A stretch of DNA of 64,000 bases from contig NZ_VTWH01000002.1 in NCBI RefSeq assembly GCF_008369445.1, positions 1-64,000 on the forward strand, given 5' to 3'. Origin of the DNA: Aureimonas fodinaquatilis (GTDB taxonomy: Bacteria > Pseudomonadota > Alphaproteobacteria > Rhizobiales > Rhizobiaceae). Below, one piece after another: positions 18,281 to 27,796 of the stretch. The notes below the pieces were generated by a model. It had not been told where the DNA came from. It saw only the letters and a program-made list of their open reading frames with translations, and did not search any database. A program made the translations under genes and the position numbers. Every line of letters begins with the position of its first letter. Position 1 is the stretch's first letter.

Positions 18281-19054
18281 ATGAGTGCTGAGGCAAAAGC
18301 TGCTAACACGGCAAAATCAACTGCTCCCGCCATTCAACTGATCAATGTCAACAAGTGGTATGGTGAGTTTCACGTGCTGCGTGACATCAACCTGACGGTT
18401 CAGACAGGTGAGCGCATCGTGGTCTGCGGCCCATCCGGCTCGGGCAAGTCCACAGCCATTCGCTGTATCAACCGTTTGGAAGAGCATCAGAAGGGCCAGA
18501 TCATTGTTGACGGTGTGGAGCTGACAAACGATCTCAAGAAGATTGATGTCGTGCGCCGCGAGGTTGGCATGGTGTTCCAGCACTTCAATCTTTTCCCGCA
18601 TCTGACAATTCTGGAAAACTGCACACTGGCCCCGATCTGGGTTCGCAAAATGCCCAAGGCCAAGGCCGAGGAAATTGCGATGCATTATCTGACACGGGTG
18701 AAAATTCCCGATCAGGCGCACAAGTATCCCGGCCAGCTTTCCGGCGGTCAGCAACAGCGTGTGGCAATTGCGCGTTCCCTGTGCATGAGCCCAAAGGTGA
18801 TGCTGTTTGACGAGCCAACCTCGGCGCTGGATCCGGAAATGATCAAGGAAGTGCTGGACGTCATGGTTGGCCTGGCGGAAGAGGGCATGACCATGGTCTG
18901 CGTAACGCACGAAATGGGCTTTGCCCGGCAGGTGGCGGATCGGGTTATCTTCATGGATGCTGGCCAGATTGTTGAGCAGAATGTGCCGGAAGAATTTTTC
19001 CGCAACCCGCAACATGAGCGCACCAAGCTGTTCCTGTCGCAAATTCTGCATTAG
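18281..19054 (+). CDS. aapP: General L-amino acid ABC transporter ATP-binding protein
   Basis: A 257-residue ATPase with Walker [10 protein letters not shown], signature [15 protein letters not shown], Walker [15 protein letters not shown] and H-loop VTHEMGFA. It closes the aapJQMP operon and is followed by a strong terminator. The length is usual for the polar amino acid class. Confidence 0.96.
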   Translation: MSAEAKAANTAKSTAPAIQLINVNKWYGEFHVLRDINLTVQTGERIVVCGPSGSGKSTAIRCINRLEEHQKGQIIVDGVELTNDLKKIDVVRREVGMVFQHFNLFPHLTILENCTLAPIWVRKMPKAKAEEIAMHYLTRVKIPDQAHKYPGQLSGGQQQRVAIARSLCMSPKVMLFDEPTSALDPEMIKEVLDVMVGLAEEGMTMVCVTHEMGFARQVADRVIFMDAGQIVEQNVPEEFFRNPQHERTKLFLSQILH

Positions 19055-19115
19055 CAAGTCGGCTGGGTACTGTTCTCTATGGGAACAGTGCCAGGCCAGC
19101 GCGTCTTTCAACGTG

Positions 19116-19150
19116 ACGCCCGGTTCCGATCAGGACCGGGCGTTTTTTAT
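19116..19150 (+). terminator. Strong intrinsic terminator of aapJQMP
   Basis: ACGCCCGGT and ACCGGGCGT form a perfect 9-bp stem with a 10-base loop, followed directly by TTTTTT. It lies 61 bases after the aapP stop. Confidence 0.9.
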
Positions 19151-19232
19151 TATCAGCCCTTTGTGAAGACGCAAGGAACGCTCAGCGTTGAAGAGCGTTG
19201 TGTGGTAGCTTGCATCGATATTGGGGGATGGT

Positions 19233-20396
19233 GTGTCGGGACCAGTTCAGCCGCCGGAGCGCAAAACTGTTGTTGCGCCTAATATCGGCCTTGTAACCAA
19301 ACAGACGGTGCAGGTTGGCCCCAGATGGGCCGTCATCGGCATATTTCTGATATTGCTGGGTGGGGCTCTCTACCTCACAGCCAGTTTTCTTCTTCCGGTG
19401 GTGTTCGCAATCCTGTTCGCGCTGGTGCTCAGCCCGATTGTTCGTTTTGCGAGGCGACGCCTTCGCATTCCGGAACCAATCACGGCGATTGTTCTGGTTG
19501 TAGGCACCCTGGTCGGGTTCACCGCCATGTTCTATGCGCTCAGCGATCCGATGACTCAGATTGTGCGCAACGCCCCAACCTATGCTCAGGCTGTCGATGA
19601 TGAAATATCGGAAGTTCGCCGCCGCTTTAACCAGCTGACCAGAGCTCGCCATGCGGTACAGGAACAAACGGAGGTTGCAGTAGACGTACCGCAGGAAGAT
19701 GTGCCGCAGGAAGTCATCGTCCGATCGCCATCACTATTGGACAGCGCCGCCACCACAGCGCCGCAGATGTTGGCTGGAATTGCTTTTGCGCTGATATTTC
19801 TGTTCTTTCTGCTCGCTTCGGGAGATTTGTTTCACTCAAAGCTTGTCCAGACCATGCCGACATTCTCTGACAAGAAAAAAGCGCTCTCGATCGCCCACGC
19901 CATCGAAAAAGAGCTGTCGCGTTATCTTTTCACCATCACTCTGATCAATATATGCCTCGGCTTTGCCATCGGCTTTGTGCTCTGGCTCGTCAACATGCCC
20001 ACACCTGCGGTGTTTGGTGCGCTGGCGGCAATTCTGAACTTCGTTCCCTACATCGGTGCTATTGTCGGCCTGGGGCTGGTGGGTGTTGTCGCTCTGGCAG
20101 AATTTGGCGACGTCACCACGGCGCTGATACCTGTAGTTCTATATTTTGCCTGCACGTCGATTGAAGGTCAGTTCATCACGCCGCTGGTGGTGGGTCGCCG
20201 GTTGGAGATGAATGCGGCGGCGGTGTTTCTCTCAGTGGCGTTCTGGGGGTGGATCTGGGGCATAACCGGAATGTTTCTGGCCGTGCCAATCATGGTGGGT
20301 GTCAAAATTCTGGCCAGCTATGTTGATGGAATGCAGTCTTTCGGAAACTTTCTGGCGTCCGACTCTTCGCCAAATACTCAGGACGACACAAGTTGA
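19233..20396 (+). CDS. AI-2E family transporter
   Basis: A membrane protein of about 387 residues of the PerM/AI-2E exporter family. Hydrophobic pairs lie near the N-terminus (AVIGIFLILLGGALYL and the following VFAILFALVLSPIVRFARRRL). A cytoplasmic or periplasmic helical middle follows, and the C-terminus carries AAILNFVPYIGAIVG and EGQFITPLVVGRRLEMN, both family signatures. The GTG at 19233 after GGGGGA is a more convincing start than the TTG at 19221. The family contains autoinducer exporters and Na+/H+ antiporters, so the substrate is unknown. Confidence 0.85.
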   Translation: MSGPVQPPERKTVVAPNIGLVTKQTVQVGPRWAVIGIFLILLGGALYLTASFLLPVVFAILFALVLSPIVRFARRRLRIPEPITAIVLVVGTLVGFTAMFYALSDPMTQIVRNAPTYAQAVDDEISEVRRRFNQLTRARHAVQEQTEVAVDVPQEDVPQEVIVRSPSLLDSAATTAPQMLAGIAFALIFLFFLLASGDLFHSKLVQTMPTFSDKKKALSIAHAIEKELSRYLFTITLINICLGFAIGFVLWLVNMPTPAVFGALAAILNFVPYIGAIVGLGLVGVVALAEFGDVTTALIPVVLYFACTSIEGQFITPLVVGRRLEMNAAAVFLSVAFWGWIWGITGMFLAVPIMVGVKILASYVDGMQSFGNFLASDSSPNTQDDTS

Positions 20397-20434
20397 GCCT
20401 GGAGCCTCACATGCGATTTTACGATCGCCTGTGA

Positions 20435-21583
20435 TCAGAACTCGGGCGGTTGCCAGTCATAGAGCCAGCCCAAGGTGCTGCGCAATTTTTCCTTAGGTGT
20501 CAGACGCAAGGCAAGGTCGCGACCATAACTCAGTGGTTTCGGCATATGGTACATGACGTCGTGAAAGCGAACGCGCTTCAAAACCTTCGTGATGCGCGGT
20601 CGCCGCTGCGCTTCATACTGTGCCAGCGCATCCTTGCCATATGTGTGCAGGCAGTGGGCCAGAACAGCGGCGTCTTCGATTGCCATGGCCGCCCCCTGCG
20701 CGGCAAAGGGCAGCATGGCATGAGCTGCATCACCAACAAAAGCGACCACGCCATTAATGTGGTAAGGCCTTTGCACAGGCGCAGTTGATAGAGGCCATTG
20801 ACCGACATAATCGGCGATCTGCATCAGTTGCGCCAACTCGCTGTTCCAGTGCGAGAACTGTTGCAGCAGGGCGGTTTTATGCCCGCTATCATCCGCATCG
20901 GGCATGTCAGGGCTAATGAAAACCAGATTGATCGCCGTGCCGGAATGGATGGGGTAAGACACGGCGTGTCGCGCAGAGCCGACCCATGCCTCCACGGTGG
21001 CAAGCCGGTGATTGGCCGCACTGGCTGGCAATATCATGCGAGATGCGGTGAAGCCGGATCGGATCGGACTCGCGAAACCCTGGCTTTCAGCAATGGCGGA
21101 ATGAATGCCATCTGCCGCCACAAGCAGCGGTGTATCATGGCTGGACACTCTGCCGTCAGATTCCAGTGTCAGCGCTGCATGGTTTTCACGCAACTCGACG
21201 CCTGTAACGCCTGTGCCCAGATGCAACCTTATTTGTGGATTGGCCGTAACCTCTGAGAACAGGACACGGTGTAGATCCGCCCTGTGTACAGAGAGATAGG
21301 GTGTGCCATCTTGCGAGCGCACGGGAACGGTGGCGATGATGCGACCGGAACTGCCGCTGCGAAGGGTGACAGTGTCAGCCTCTGATGCCAGAGCCTGCAG
21401 CTCTTCCAGACAGCCAAGGCGCTGGATGACACGCAACGCATTGGCAGAAAGCTGCAAACCGGCGCCAACCGGCAAAATTTCTGTTGCGCGCTCGAAGATA
21501 TCAACCTGATAGCCGGTCCGGGCAAGGCAGAGTGCTGCCGTCAGCCCTGCAATTCCAGCACCGGCAATCGTGGCGCTGCGCAC
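20435..21583 (-). CDS. FAD-dependent monooxygenase (salicylate hydroxylase-like)
   Basis: A 382-residue flavoprotein hydroxylase of the PHBH/UbiH fold. The FAD dinucleotide motif GAGIAGLTAALCLARTGYQV starts at residue 8. The second FAD motif is VAFVGDAAHAMLPFAAQG near residue 285. The AVSYPIHSG stretch resembles NahG-type enzymes. No aromatic-degradation genes are next to it, so the substrate is unknown; a ubiquinone-pathway or salicylate-type role are both possible. It begins 2 bases after the end of the zinc-finger gene and is probably coupled to it. Confidence 0.85.
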   Translation of the reverse strand: MRSATIAGAGIAGLTAALCLARTGYQVDIFERATEILPVGAGLQLSANALRVIQRLGCLEELQALASEADTVTLRSGSSGRIIATVPVRSQDGTPYLSVHRADLHRVLFSEVTANPQIRLHLGTGVTGVELRENHAALTLESDGRVSSHDTPLLVAADGIHSAIAESQGFASPIRSGFTASRMILPASAANHRLATVEAWVGSARHAVSYPIHSGTAINLVFISPDMPDADDSGHKTALLQQFSHWNSELAQLMQIADYVGQWPLSTAPVQRPYHINGVVAFVGDAAHAMLPFAAQGAAMAIEDAAVLAHCLHTYGKDALAQYEAQRRPRITKVLKRVRFHDVMYHMPKPLSYGRDLALRLTPKEKLRSTLGWLYDWQPPEF

Positions 21584-21585
21584 CT

Positions 21586-21840
21586 TCAGGCAGCTTTTAT
21601 GGCTTGGTCGTCGTAAAAGCTGCCTGCCGGCACAGTTTCCTTGTAGGAAAGGGCCGCATTAAAACGGTAGAGCGTCGAGCAATAAGGGCAGACCTTTTCG
21701 CTGTCATCGCCCATGTCGAGGTAGATATGCGGGTGATCAAATGGCGGGATTGCCCCCACGCACATGAACTCCTTGACCCCGATCTCAATCGTCTCGTGGC
21801 CGGAATCGTTCTGAAAATGTGGGGTTGCATGCCCGGCCAT
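21586..21840 (-). CDS. CHCC-type zinc-finger domain protein (84 aa)
   Basis: A small protein with the zf-CHCC pattern: Cys 27 (FMCVG), His 36 or 38 (DHPHIYLDMG) and CPYC at 51-54, followed by STLYRF. This domain is shared with the mitochondrial complex I subunit NDUFS6. The start at 21840 (MAGHATPHF) gives the usual length; the frame is open to 21891. Encoded just upstream of the FAD monooxygenase. Confidence 0.85.
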   Translation of the reverse strand: MAGHATPHFQNDSGHETIEIGVKEFMCVGAIPPFDHPHIYLDMGDDSEKVCPYCSTLYRFNAALSYKETVPAGSFYDDQAIKAA

Positions 21841-21992
21841 GAGGACCGTCTCCGATTGCTGAATGAATTGGCCGGACCATACATGAAACAACCCGGCTAT
21901 GAAAAGGCCGCAACCATCTTATGCAGCAAAGCACTGGTACATATGACCGATTGCGGGTTATGACGCCTCATCTGAAGCGGATGGTGGCGAGA

Positions 21993-22766
21993 ATGGCGTT
22001 TTTTCAGCATGAAGGCCTGGAACTGCATTATATCGATGAAGGTCCGCGTGACGGCTTCCCGGTGATGTTGGTGCACGGCTTTGCGTCATCGATTCTGGTC
22101 AACTGGCAGGAGCCGGGCTGGGTCGATACGCTGACTAAGGCCGGGTTGCGCGTTATTGCGTTCGACCACCGGGGGCATGGCAAGAGCGCCAAGCCGCATG
22201 ATGCAAGCTTTTACACACCGCGGGCCATGGCCAGCGATGCGGATGCGCTGCTGGAGCATCTGAACCTCGAACGCGCGGTGTTTTTCGGCTATTCGATGGG
22301 CGCACGTGTGAGCGCTTATGCGGCCCTGCATTACCAAAGCCGTGTCGCCGCACTGGTTTTGGGTGGGCTGGGCTATGGATTGATCGACGGTGTTGGTGAC
22401 TGGGACCCGATTGCAGAAGCCTTGCTTGCACCATCGCTGGCTGATGTGACGGATGAGCGCGGCCGCATGTTCCGCAGTTTTGCCGATAGAACGCGGAGCG
22501 ACCGGCTGGCGCTGGCGGCCTGTATCAGCACATCGCGTGAAGAGCCGAGCGCCGATGAAGTGGCAACCATCACCGTTCCGGTGCTGATCGGCGTCGGCAC
22601 TCGCGATGATATTGCCGGCTCGGCGCAAAAGCTTGCCAATCTTATGCCCAATGCGCATGCTTTTGATATTGCAGGGCGCGATCACATGCTGGCAGTGGGC
22701 GATCGCACCTTTAAAGCTGAAGTGCTGCGCTTTCTGAACGAAAACGGGTTCACTCTGGCGGACTAG
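21993..22766 (+). CDS. Alpha/beta hydrolase
   Basis: A protein of about 257 residues. The oxyanion motif is VMLVHGFASS, the nucleophile elbow FFGYSMGARV, and the C-terminal histidine is in GRDHMLAVG. The family start MAFFQHEGLELHYIDEG at 21993 was chosen; in-frame ATGs at 21981, 21960 and 21921 give non-homologous extensions. The substrate is unknown. Confidence 0.84.
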   Translation: MAFFQHEGLELHYIDEGPRDGFPVMLVHGFASSILVNWQEPGWVDTLTKAGLRVIAFDHRGHGKSAKPHDASFYTPRAMASDADALLEHLNLERAVFFGYSMGARVSAYAALHYQSRVAALVLGGLGYGLIDGVGDWDPIAEALLAPSLADVTDERGRMFRSFADRTRSDRLALAACISTSREEPSADEVATITVPVLIGVGTRDDIAGSAQKLANLMPNAHAFDIAGRDHMLAVGDRTFKAEVLRFLNENGFTLAD

Positions 22767-22854
22767 TCGTTTAATTGAGGCTATCACTGTTAATGCGTCG
22801 GCGGATATCTATCTAAAGTTTAGCTATCGGGCGCGGGGCAGGAAAGGCAGGACC

Positions 22855-23703
22855 ATGAGCGTTTCCAACAAACCATATCAGGATCGACTTCAGTCGGTGG
22901 ATCCGATCTGGGCACGCGTGCGGGATGAGGCGCTGGCGGCAAGCGAAAAGGAACCGGCACTGAGCGGGTTCATTTACGCAACGGTTTTGAACCACGACAC
23001 GCTGGAAGCAGCGATGGCGCACCGCATTTCGCAGCGACTGGACCATCCGGATCTGCCTGCCGTGCTGATAGACCATGCCTATGGCCAGATGTTCATTGCC
23101 GACAAATCCTTTGCGCAGATGCTGCGCACCGATATTCAGGCAGTGTTTGACCGCGACCCGGCGTGCGAGCGTTATCTGGAGCCGCTCCTGTACTTCAAAG
23201 GTTTTCACGCAATTCAAACGCACAGGTTGGCGCACTGGCTTTGGAACAGTGGCCGGCATGATTTTGCCCTGTATCTGCAATCGCGTTCATCGGCTGCCTT
23301 CCAGACAGATATTCACCCTGCAATGAAAATGGGACGCGGCATTTTTCTCGATCACGCCACCGGGCTGGTTGTCGGCATGACCGCGCAGATCGGTGACAAT
23401 GTTTCCATATTGCAGGAAGTCACCTTGGGTGGCACCGGCAAGGAGTTCGGCGACCGGCACCCGAAAATCGGCGATGGTGTGCTGATTGGCGCAGGCGCAA
23501 AAATTCTGGGCAACATCACGGTTGGCAAATGCTCGCGCATTGCCGCGGGTTCGGTCGTTTTGAAAGACGTGCCGTGCAATTCCACCGTTGCGGGCATTCC
23601 CGCGAAAGTTATTGGAACCTCTGGCTGCTCAGAGCCGGCGCGTACCATGAACCAGTGCTTCGGCAAGGATGCTGAGCCGCGTAAAACAAGCAATCCGGCG
23701 TGA
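22855..23703 (+). CDS. cysE: Serine O-acetyltransferase
   Basis: 282 residues, first step of cysteine synthesis (serine plus acetyl-CoA to O-acetylserine). The N-terminal helical domain (DPIWARVRDEAL) is followed by left-handed beta-helix hexapeptide repeats from about residue 150. The active-site loop DIHPAMKMGRGIFLDHATG and GDGVLIGAGAKILGNITVG are visible. The start follows GCAGG. Confidence 0.95.
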   Translation: MSVSNKPYQDRLQSVDPIWARVRDEALAASEKEPALSGFIYATVLNHDTLEAAMAHRISQRLDHPDLPAVLIDHAYGQMFIADKSFAQMLRTDIQAVFDRDPACERYLEPLLYFKGFHAIQTHRLAHWLWNSGRHDFALYLQSRSSAAFQTDIHPAMKMGRGIFLDHATGLVVGMTAQIGDNVSILQEVTLGGTGKEFGDRHPKIGDGVLIGAGAKILGNITVGKCSRIAAGSVVLKDVPCNSTVAGIPAKVIGTSGCSEPARTMNQCFGKDAEPRKTSNPA

Positions 23704-23730
23704 TGCCGGACCTGATTTGAGGAGAAGCCC

Positions 23731-23946
23731 GTGAAGGGTGATGAGATTAAAAAAGTCGAAGCCTATCTGAAGAAAACCTTCAAGGCGGCCGATATTGAAG
23801 TACGGGCGTTGCCAAAGAAAAGCGGCGACACTGCCGAGGTTTACATTGGCGGAGAGTTCGCGGGTCTGATTGCCAAGGACACGGATGAGGGGGAACTTTC
23901 CTACCACTTCACCATGACCATTCTGGATATTGATCTGGAAGACTGA
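23731..23946 (+). CDS. DUF3126 family protein
   Basis: A 71-residue protein with GTG start after GAGGAG. The conserved text KKVEAYLKKTFKAADIEVR and AEVYIGGEFAGLI, with an acidic end, matches DUF3126, a small alphaproteobacterial family of unknown function usually found behind cysE. Confidence 0.85.
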   Translation: MKGDEIKKVEAYLKKTFKAADIEVRALPKKSGDTAEVYIGGEFAGLIAKDTDEGELSYHFTMTILDIDLED

Positions 23947-23993
23947 AGCGGAAATCAGGTTTCGGCTGGCAATACGCCGCGCCGGGTTTTCAG

Positions 23994-24023
23994 AGCCTCT
24001 GGTGAAAGCCAGGGGCTTTTTTA
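23994..24023 (+). terminator. Intrinsic terminator after DUF3126
   Basis: AGCCTCTGG pairs with CCAGGGGCT (one wobble), loop TGAAAG, followed by TTTTTT. It separates the cysE unit from the SOS-controlled peptide unit. Confidence 0.85.
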
Positions 24024-24055
24024 TTAACCAATAATTTCAAATTTCGCAGATCGGC

Positions 24056-24092
24056 TTGACTCAGTTCAACAAAAAGAGAACATTAAGCGAAC
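24056..24092 (+). promoter_or_regulatory. Promoter with alphaproteobacterial LexA (SOS) box
   Basis: GAAC, seven bases, GAAC at 24078-24092 is exactly the direct-repeat LexA operator of alphaproteobacteria. A -35-like TTGACT at 24056-24061 is followed after 17 bases by AACATT, so the operator overlaps the -10 region. It lies 22 bases before a 27-codon reading frame and 193 bases before dnaE. No other copy of the GAAC-N7-GAAC or GTTC-N7-GTTC pattern was noticed in the intergenic regions examined by eye. Confidence 0.75.
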
Positions 24093-24114
24093 AAATAGGG
24101 AAAGGAATGAGAAT

Positions 24115-24198
24115 ATGGCATTCGTTCGTGAGCTTCTCTCGTTAACTGTTCTGTCCGGCTTTGTGGTTTCGTTCTCGCTGGTCCTGCACGCCTTGTAA
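24115..24198 (+). CDS. 27-residue hydrophobic peptide, candidate SOS-induced membrane peptide
   Basis: ATG at 24115, TAA at 24196-24198. An AAAGGA ribosome binding site lies about nine bases upstream, with GAGA closer in. The peptide has a short polar start (R5, E6) and a continuous hydrophobic stretch at 7-24, ending H-A-L, so it should span the inner membrane once. It is directly behind a LexA box. Caulobacter SidA, a 29-residue SOS-induced inner-membrane inhibitor of division, is the closest known analogue in size, control and topology; homology is not claimed. Confidence 0.6.
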   Translation: MAFVRELLSLTVLSGFVVSFSLVLHAL

Positions 24199-24285
24199 GC
24201 AATTCCGGTGGAATGTCCGCTGGAGGGGAAGACGCTGAGACAAAGCGGTATTATGTAAAGGCAGCATCAAAGCAGGAGTGTCGCC

Positions 24286-27200
24286 GTGAATGACGCAACA
24301 GCCGGATCAGGCAAACCGCTGAAATTCATTCATCTGCGCGTGCACAGTGCTTATTCACTGCTGGAAGGTGCCCTGCGCGTTGACCAGATTGTGAAATATG
24401 CCAAATCCGATGGCATGCCTGCCATTGGCATAGCTGACACCAACAATCTTTTTGGCGCTCTGGAGTTTTCCGAGAAAGCGGCAAAATCCGGCATTCAGCC
24501 AATTGTCGGCTGCCAGATTGAGGTGGATTTTCAGGACGGTGATGCAGACCTTTCAAGCGGAAGGGAGCGGGAAGCTGTTGCCAGCTCGGCACCACTGGTT
24601 CTGATCGCGGCAGATGAAATCGGCTACGAAAATCTGGTCGAAGTCGTATCCATGGCCTATCTGCGCCATGGCGGCGACCACCGTCCGCATGTTCTGGCAT
24701 CCTGGCTGCAGCAGCACGCCGCTGGCGTTATCTGCCTGACGGGCGGCCCGCTTGGGCCGATTGGTACTGCGATTGCCGGAAACAAACCGGCAATGGCGCG
24801 CAGCAGGCTTTTGCTGCTGCAGGAAATTTACGGCGACAGGCTATATCTGGAGTTGCAGCGCCATGAGCGGCGCGGCAAACGCACTGAATTGCAAAGTGTT
24901 GAACTGGCCTATGATCTCGGCATACCGCTTGTTGCCACGAATGAACCATTCTTCTTCTGCCAGGATGATTTTGATGCGCATGACGCACTGGTTGCGGTGG
25001 CAGAAAACCGGCTGGTCAGCCACGAAGACCGGCGGCGGCTGACCCCCGATCATTGCCTGAAATCGCAGGAAGACATGGCAAAGCTGTTTGCCGATCTGCC
25101 TGAAGCGCTGGAAAACACCATAGAAATTGCCAGACGCTGCTCCTACCGTCCGCAATCTCGCAAGCCGATTTTGCCGCGCTTTACCAGCGGAGATGAGCAG
25201 GCGGAAGCGGCGGAAATTGCCGAGGCGGCTGAGTTGCGGCGGCAGGCAGAGGAGGGGCTTGAAGAGCGGTTGCGCGCGCACGCTGTTGCCCCGGGAGAAA
25301 CCGAAGACAGCTACCGGCAGCGCCTGGACTTTGAGCTGACCGTTATCGAGAAAATGAAGTTTCCCGGCTATTTTCTCATCGTTGCCGACTTTATCAAATG
25401 GGCCAAGGCCAATGGCATACCGGTTGGGCCGGGCCGTGGTTCGGGCGCGGGATCGCTGGTTGCCTATGCCTTGACCATCACCGATCTGGATCCGCTGCGC
25501 TTCTCACTTCTGTTCGAGCGCTTTCTGAATCCGGATCGCGTTTCCATGCCGGATTTTGATATCGACTTCTGTCAGGACCGCCGGGAAGAGGTCATTCAAT
25601 ACGTCCAGCAGAAATATGGCCGTGAACAGGTGGCGCAGATCATCACGTTCGGTTCCATGCAGGCGCGCGCTGTTTTGCGCGATGTGGGCCGCGTACTGGA
25701 AATGAGCTATGGCCATGTGGACAAGCTTTGCAAACTGGTGCCGGCCAACCCGGCCAATCCCGTAACGCTGGCCCAGGCGCTGGAAGAAGAGCCGCGCCTG
25801 CAGGAAGCGCGCGAGAGTGAAGAGGTGGTGGACAGGCTTATCTCCATCGCTCTCAAGCTGGAGGGGCTTTATCGGCACGCGTCCACCCACGCGGCCGGCA
25901 TCGTGATCGGCGACAGGCCGCTTTCGCAGCTTGTGCCAATGTATCGCGACCCGCGTTCAGACATGCCGGTCACCCAGTTCAACATGAAATGGGTTGAACA
26001 GGCAGGTCTGGTCAAGTTCGACTTTCTGGGCTTGAAAACCCTGACCACATTGCAGACTGCGGTGCAGTTGATTGCCCGGCGCGGGGTGGATATTGACCTG
26101 GGCGCTATTCCGCTGGATGACCCGAAAAGCTTCGAAATATTGTCGCGCGGCGAAACCGTGGGCGTGTTCCAGGTGGAATCTGCGGGCATGCGCAAAGCGC
26201 TGATAGGCATGCGGCCCGACTGTTTTGAAGACATCATTGCGCTGGTGGCCTTGTATCGCCCCGGTCCGATGGAAAATATCCCTGTCTACAATGCGCGCAA
26301 GCACAAGGAGGAAGAGGTCGAGATCATTCATCCGAAGATCGAGCCAATTCTTCGCGAAACGCAGGGCGTCATTGTTTATCAGGAACAGGTGATGCAGATC
26401 GCCCAGGTTCTATCCGGCTATTCGCTGGGCGAGGCGGATTTGCTTCGCCGTGCCATGGGCAAGAAAATCCGCGCAGAAATGGACACGCAGCGCGTGCGTT
26501 TTGTGGACGGCGCGGTCGAGCGGGGGATTGCCAAGGGGCAGGCCAACACAATTTTTGATTTGCTGGCAAAGTTTGCGGATTATGGCTTCAACAAAAGTCA
26601 CGCCGCAGCCTATGCGCTGGTCGCCTATCATACGGCCTACTTAAAGGCGAATTACCCGACAGAATTTCTGGCGGCTTCAATGACGCTGGATATGGGCAAC
26701 ACCGACAAGCTGAACGATTTTCGTTCAGATGCGGGGCGTCTTGGCATAGAGGTGGTTCCCCCATCCGTCCAAACCTCGTTCCGGGCATTTGAAGTGGACA
26801 ATGGCCGGATTTTCTATTCACTGGCCGCCATCAAGGGGATTGGCGAGCACGCGGTGGAGCATATTGTAGCAGAGCGCCAGAACGGACTGTTTGCCTCTCT
26901 GGAAGATTTTTGTGCCCGTATTGATCCCAAGATTGTCAACCGGCGCACGCTGGAAGGTCTGATTTCAGCGGGTGCGCTGGATTGCTTTGGCCATGACCGC
27001 GCGAGGTTGAGCGGCAACATCGACAGTCTGGCGGCTTATTCGGCAATGATCCATGAAGGACGCGCGTCTGGCCAGCACGACATGTTCGGCGGTGCGGGCT
27101 CCGGACCTGAGCCTTTGCGATTGAAAGATTCAGCGCTTTGGACAACAGCCGAACGGCTGCTGCGGGAGTTTCAGGCCGTGGGCTTCTATCTTTCAGCCCA

Positions 27201-27765
27201 CCCTCTGGATGAGTACAAGGACGTGCTGCGCCGGTTGAATGTACAAAGCCATGCCGAGCTTGTTGCAGCGGTGAAAAAAGGCGCCACTGCAGGCCGCGTG
27301 GCCGGCACGGTGACCTCGCGGCAGGAGCGGCGCACGCGAACTGGCGGCAAGATCGGCATTGTCCAGCTTTCCGATCCGACCGGACAGTTTGAAGTTGTGA
27401 TGTTCACGGAAACTCTGGTCACCTATCGCGATATGCTGGAGGCCGGTGCTTCTGTCATCATTGCAGTGTCTGCGGAAGAACGGCCGGAAGGCATTTCGCT
27501 GCGGGCGCAGACTGTGCACAGCCTTGAAACTGAAGCGATGAAAATGCAGAAGGGCCTGCGCATTTTTATGCGGGACGCCAAGCCCCTGGACAGTTTTCGC
27601 GGCCAGTTGAAGGAAGGCGGCGACAGCACGGTGGCGCTTGTTCTGGTGCAGAACAATGGTGAGCGCGAGGTGGAAATCAATTTGCCCGGCCATTTCCGCG
27701 TGTCACCGCAAATGGCGGGTGCCATCAAAGCTGCACCCGGCGTTATTGATGTTGAACTGACCTGA
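24286..27765 (+). CDS. dnaE: DNA polymerase III alpha subunit
   Basis: 1159 residues, the replicative DnaE1 length. The N-terminal PHP domain begins HLRVHSAYSLLEGALRVDQI. The C-family polymerase core has GPGRGSGAGSLVAYAL and the catalytic PDFDIDFCQDRR. Helix-hairpin-helix and OB-fold (about 1020-1090, TSRQERRTRTGGKIGIVQLSD) follow. GTG start with AGGAG eight bases upstream. It starts 87 bases after the small SOS-linked peptide without an obvious terminator, so readthrough is possible. It is not the ImuB-linked DnaE2. Confidence 0.97.
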   Translation: MNDATAGSGKPLKFIHLRVHSAYSLLEGALRVDQIVKYAKSDGMPAIGIADTNNLFGALEFSEKAAKSGIQPIVGCQIEVDFQDGDADLSSGREREAVASSAPLVLIAADEIGYENLVEVVSMAYLRHGGDHRPHVLASWLQQHAAGVICLTGGPLGPIGTAIAGNKPAMARSRLLLLQEIYGDRLYLELQRHERRGKRTELQSVELAYDLGIPLVATNEPFFFCQDDFDAHDALVAVAENRLVSHEDRRRLTPDHCLKSQEDMAKLFADLPEALENTIEIARRCSYRPQSRKPILPRFTSGDEQAEAAEIAEAAELRRQAEEGLEERLRAHAVAPGETEDSYRQRLDFELTVIEKMKFPGYFLIVADFIKWAKANGIPVGPGRGSGAGSLVAYALTITDLDPLRFSLLFERFLNPDRVSMPDFDIDFCQDRREEVIQYVQQKYGREQVAQIITFGSMQARAVLRDVGRVLEMSYGHVDKLCKLVPANPANPVTLAQALEEEPRLQEARESEEVVDRLISIALKLEGLYRHASTHAAGIVIGDRPLSQLVPMYRDPRSDMPVTQFNMKWVEQAGLVKFDFLGLKTLTTLQTAVQLIARRGVDIDLGAIPLDDPKSFEILSRGETVGVFQVESAGMRKALIGMRPDCFEDIIALVALYRPGPMENIPVYNARKHKEEEVEIIHPKIEPILRETQGVIVYQEQVMQIAQVLSGYSLGEADLLRRAMGKKIRAEMDTQRVRFVDGAVERGIAKGQANTIFDLLAKFADYGFNKSHAAAYALVAYHTAYLKANYPTEFLAASMTLDMGNTDKLNDFRSDAGRLGIEVVPPSVQTSFRAFEVDNGRIFYSLAAIKGIGEHAVEHIVAERQNGLFASLEDFCARIDPKIVNRRTLEGLISAGALDCFGHDRARLSGNIDSLAAYSAMIHEGRASGQHDMFGGAGSGPEPLRLKDSALWTTAERLLREFQAVGFYLSAHPLDEYKDVLRRLNVQSHAELVAAVKKGATAGRVAGTVTSRQERRTRTGGKIGIVQLSDPTGQFEVVMFTETLVTYRDMLEAGASVIIAVSAEERPEGISLRAQTVHSLETEAMKMQKGLRIFMRDAKPLDSFRGQLKEGGDSTVALVLVQNNGEREVEINLPGHFRVSPQMAGAIKAAPGVIDVELT

Positions 27766-27796
27766 GTCAGAACGCCAGCATCCTTTACACCTTGCT

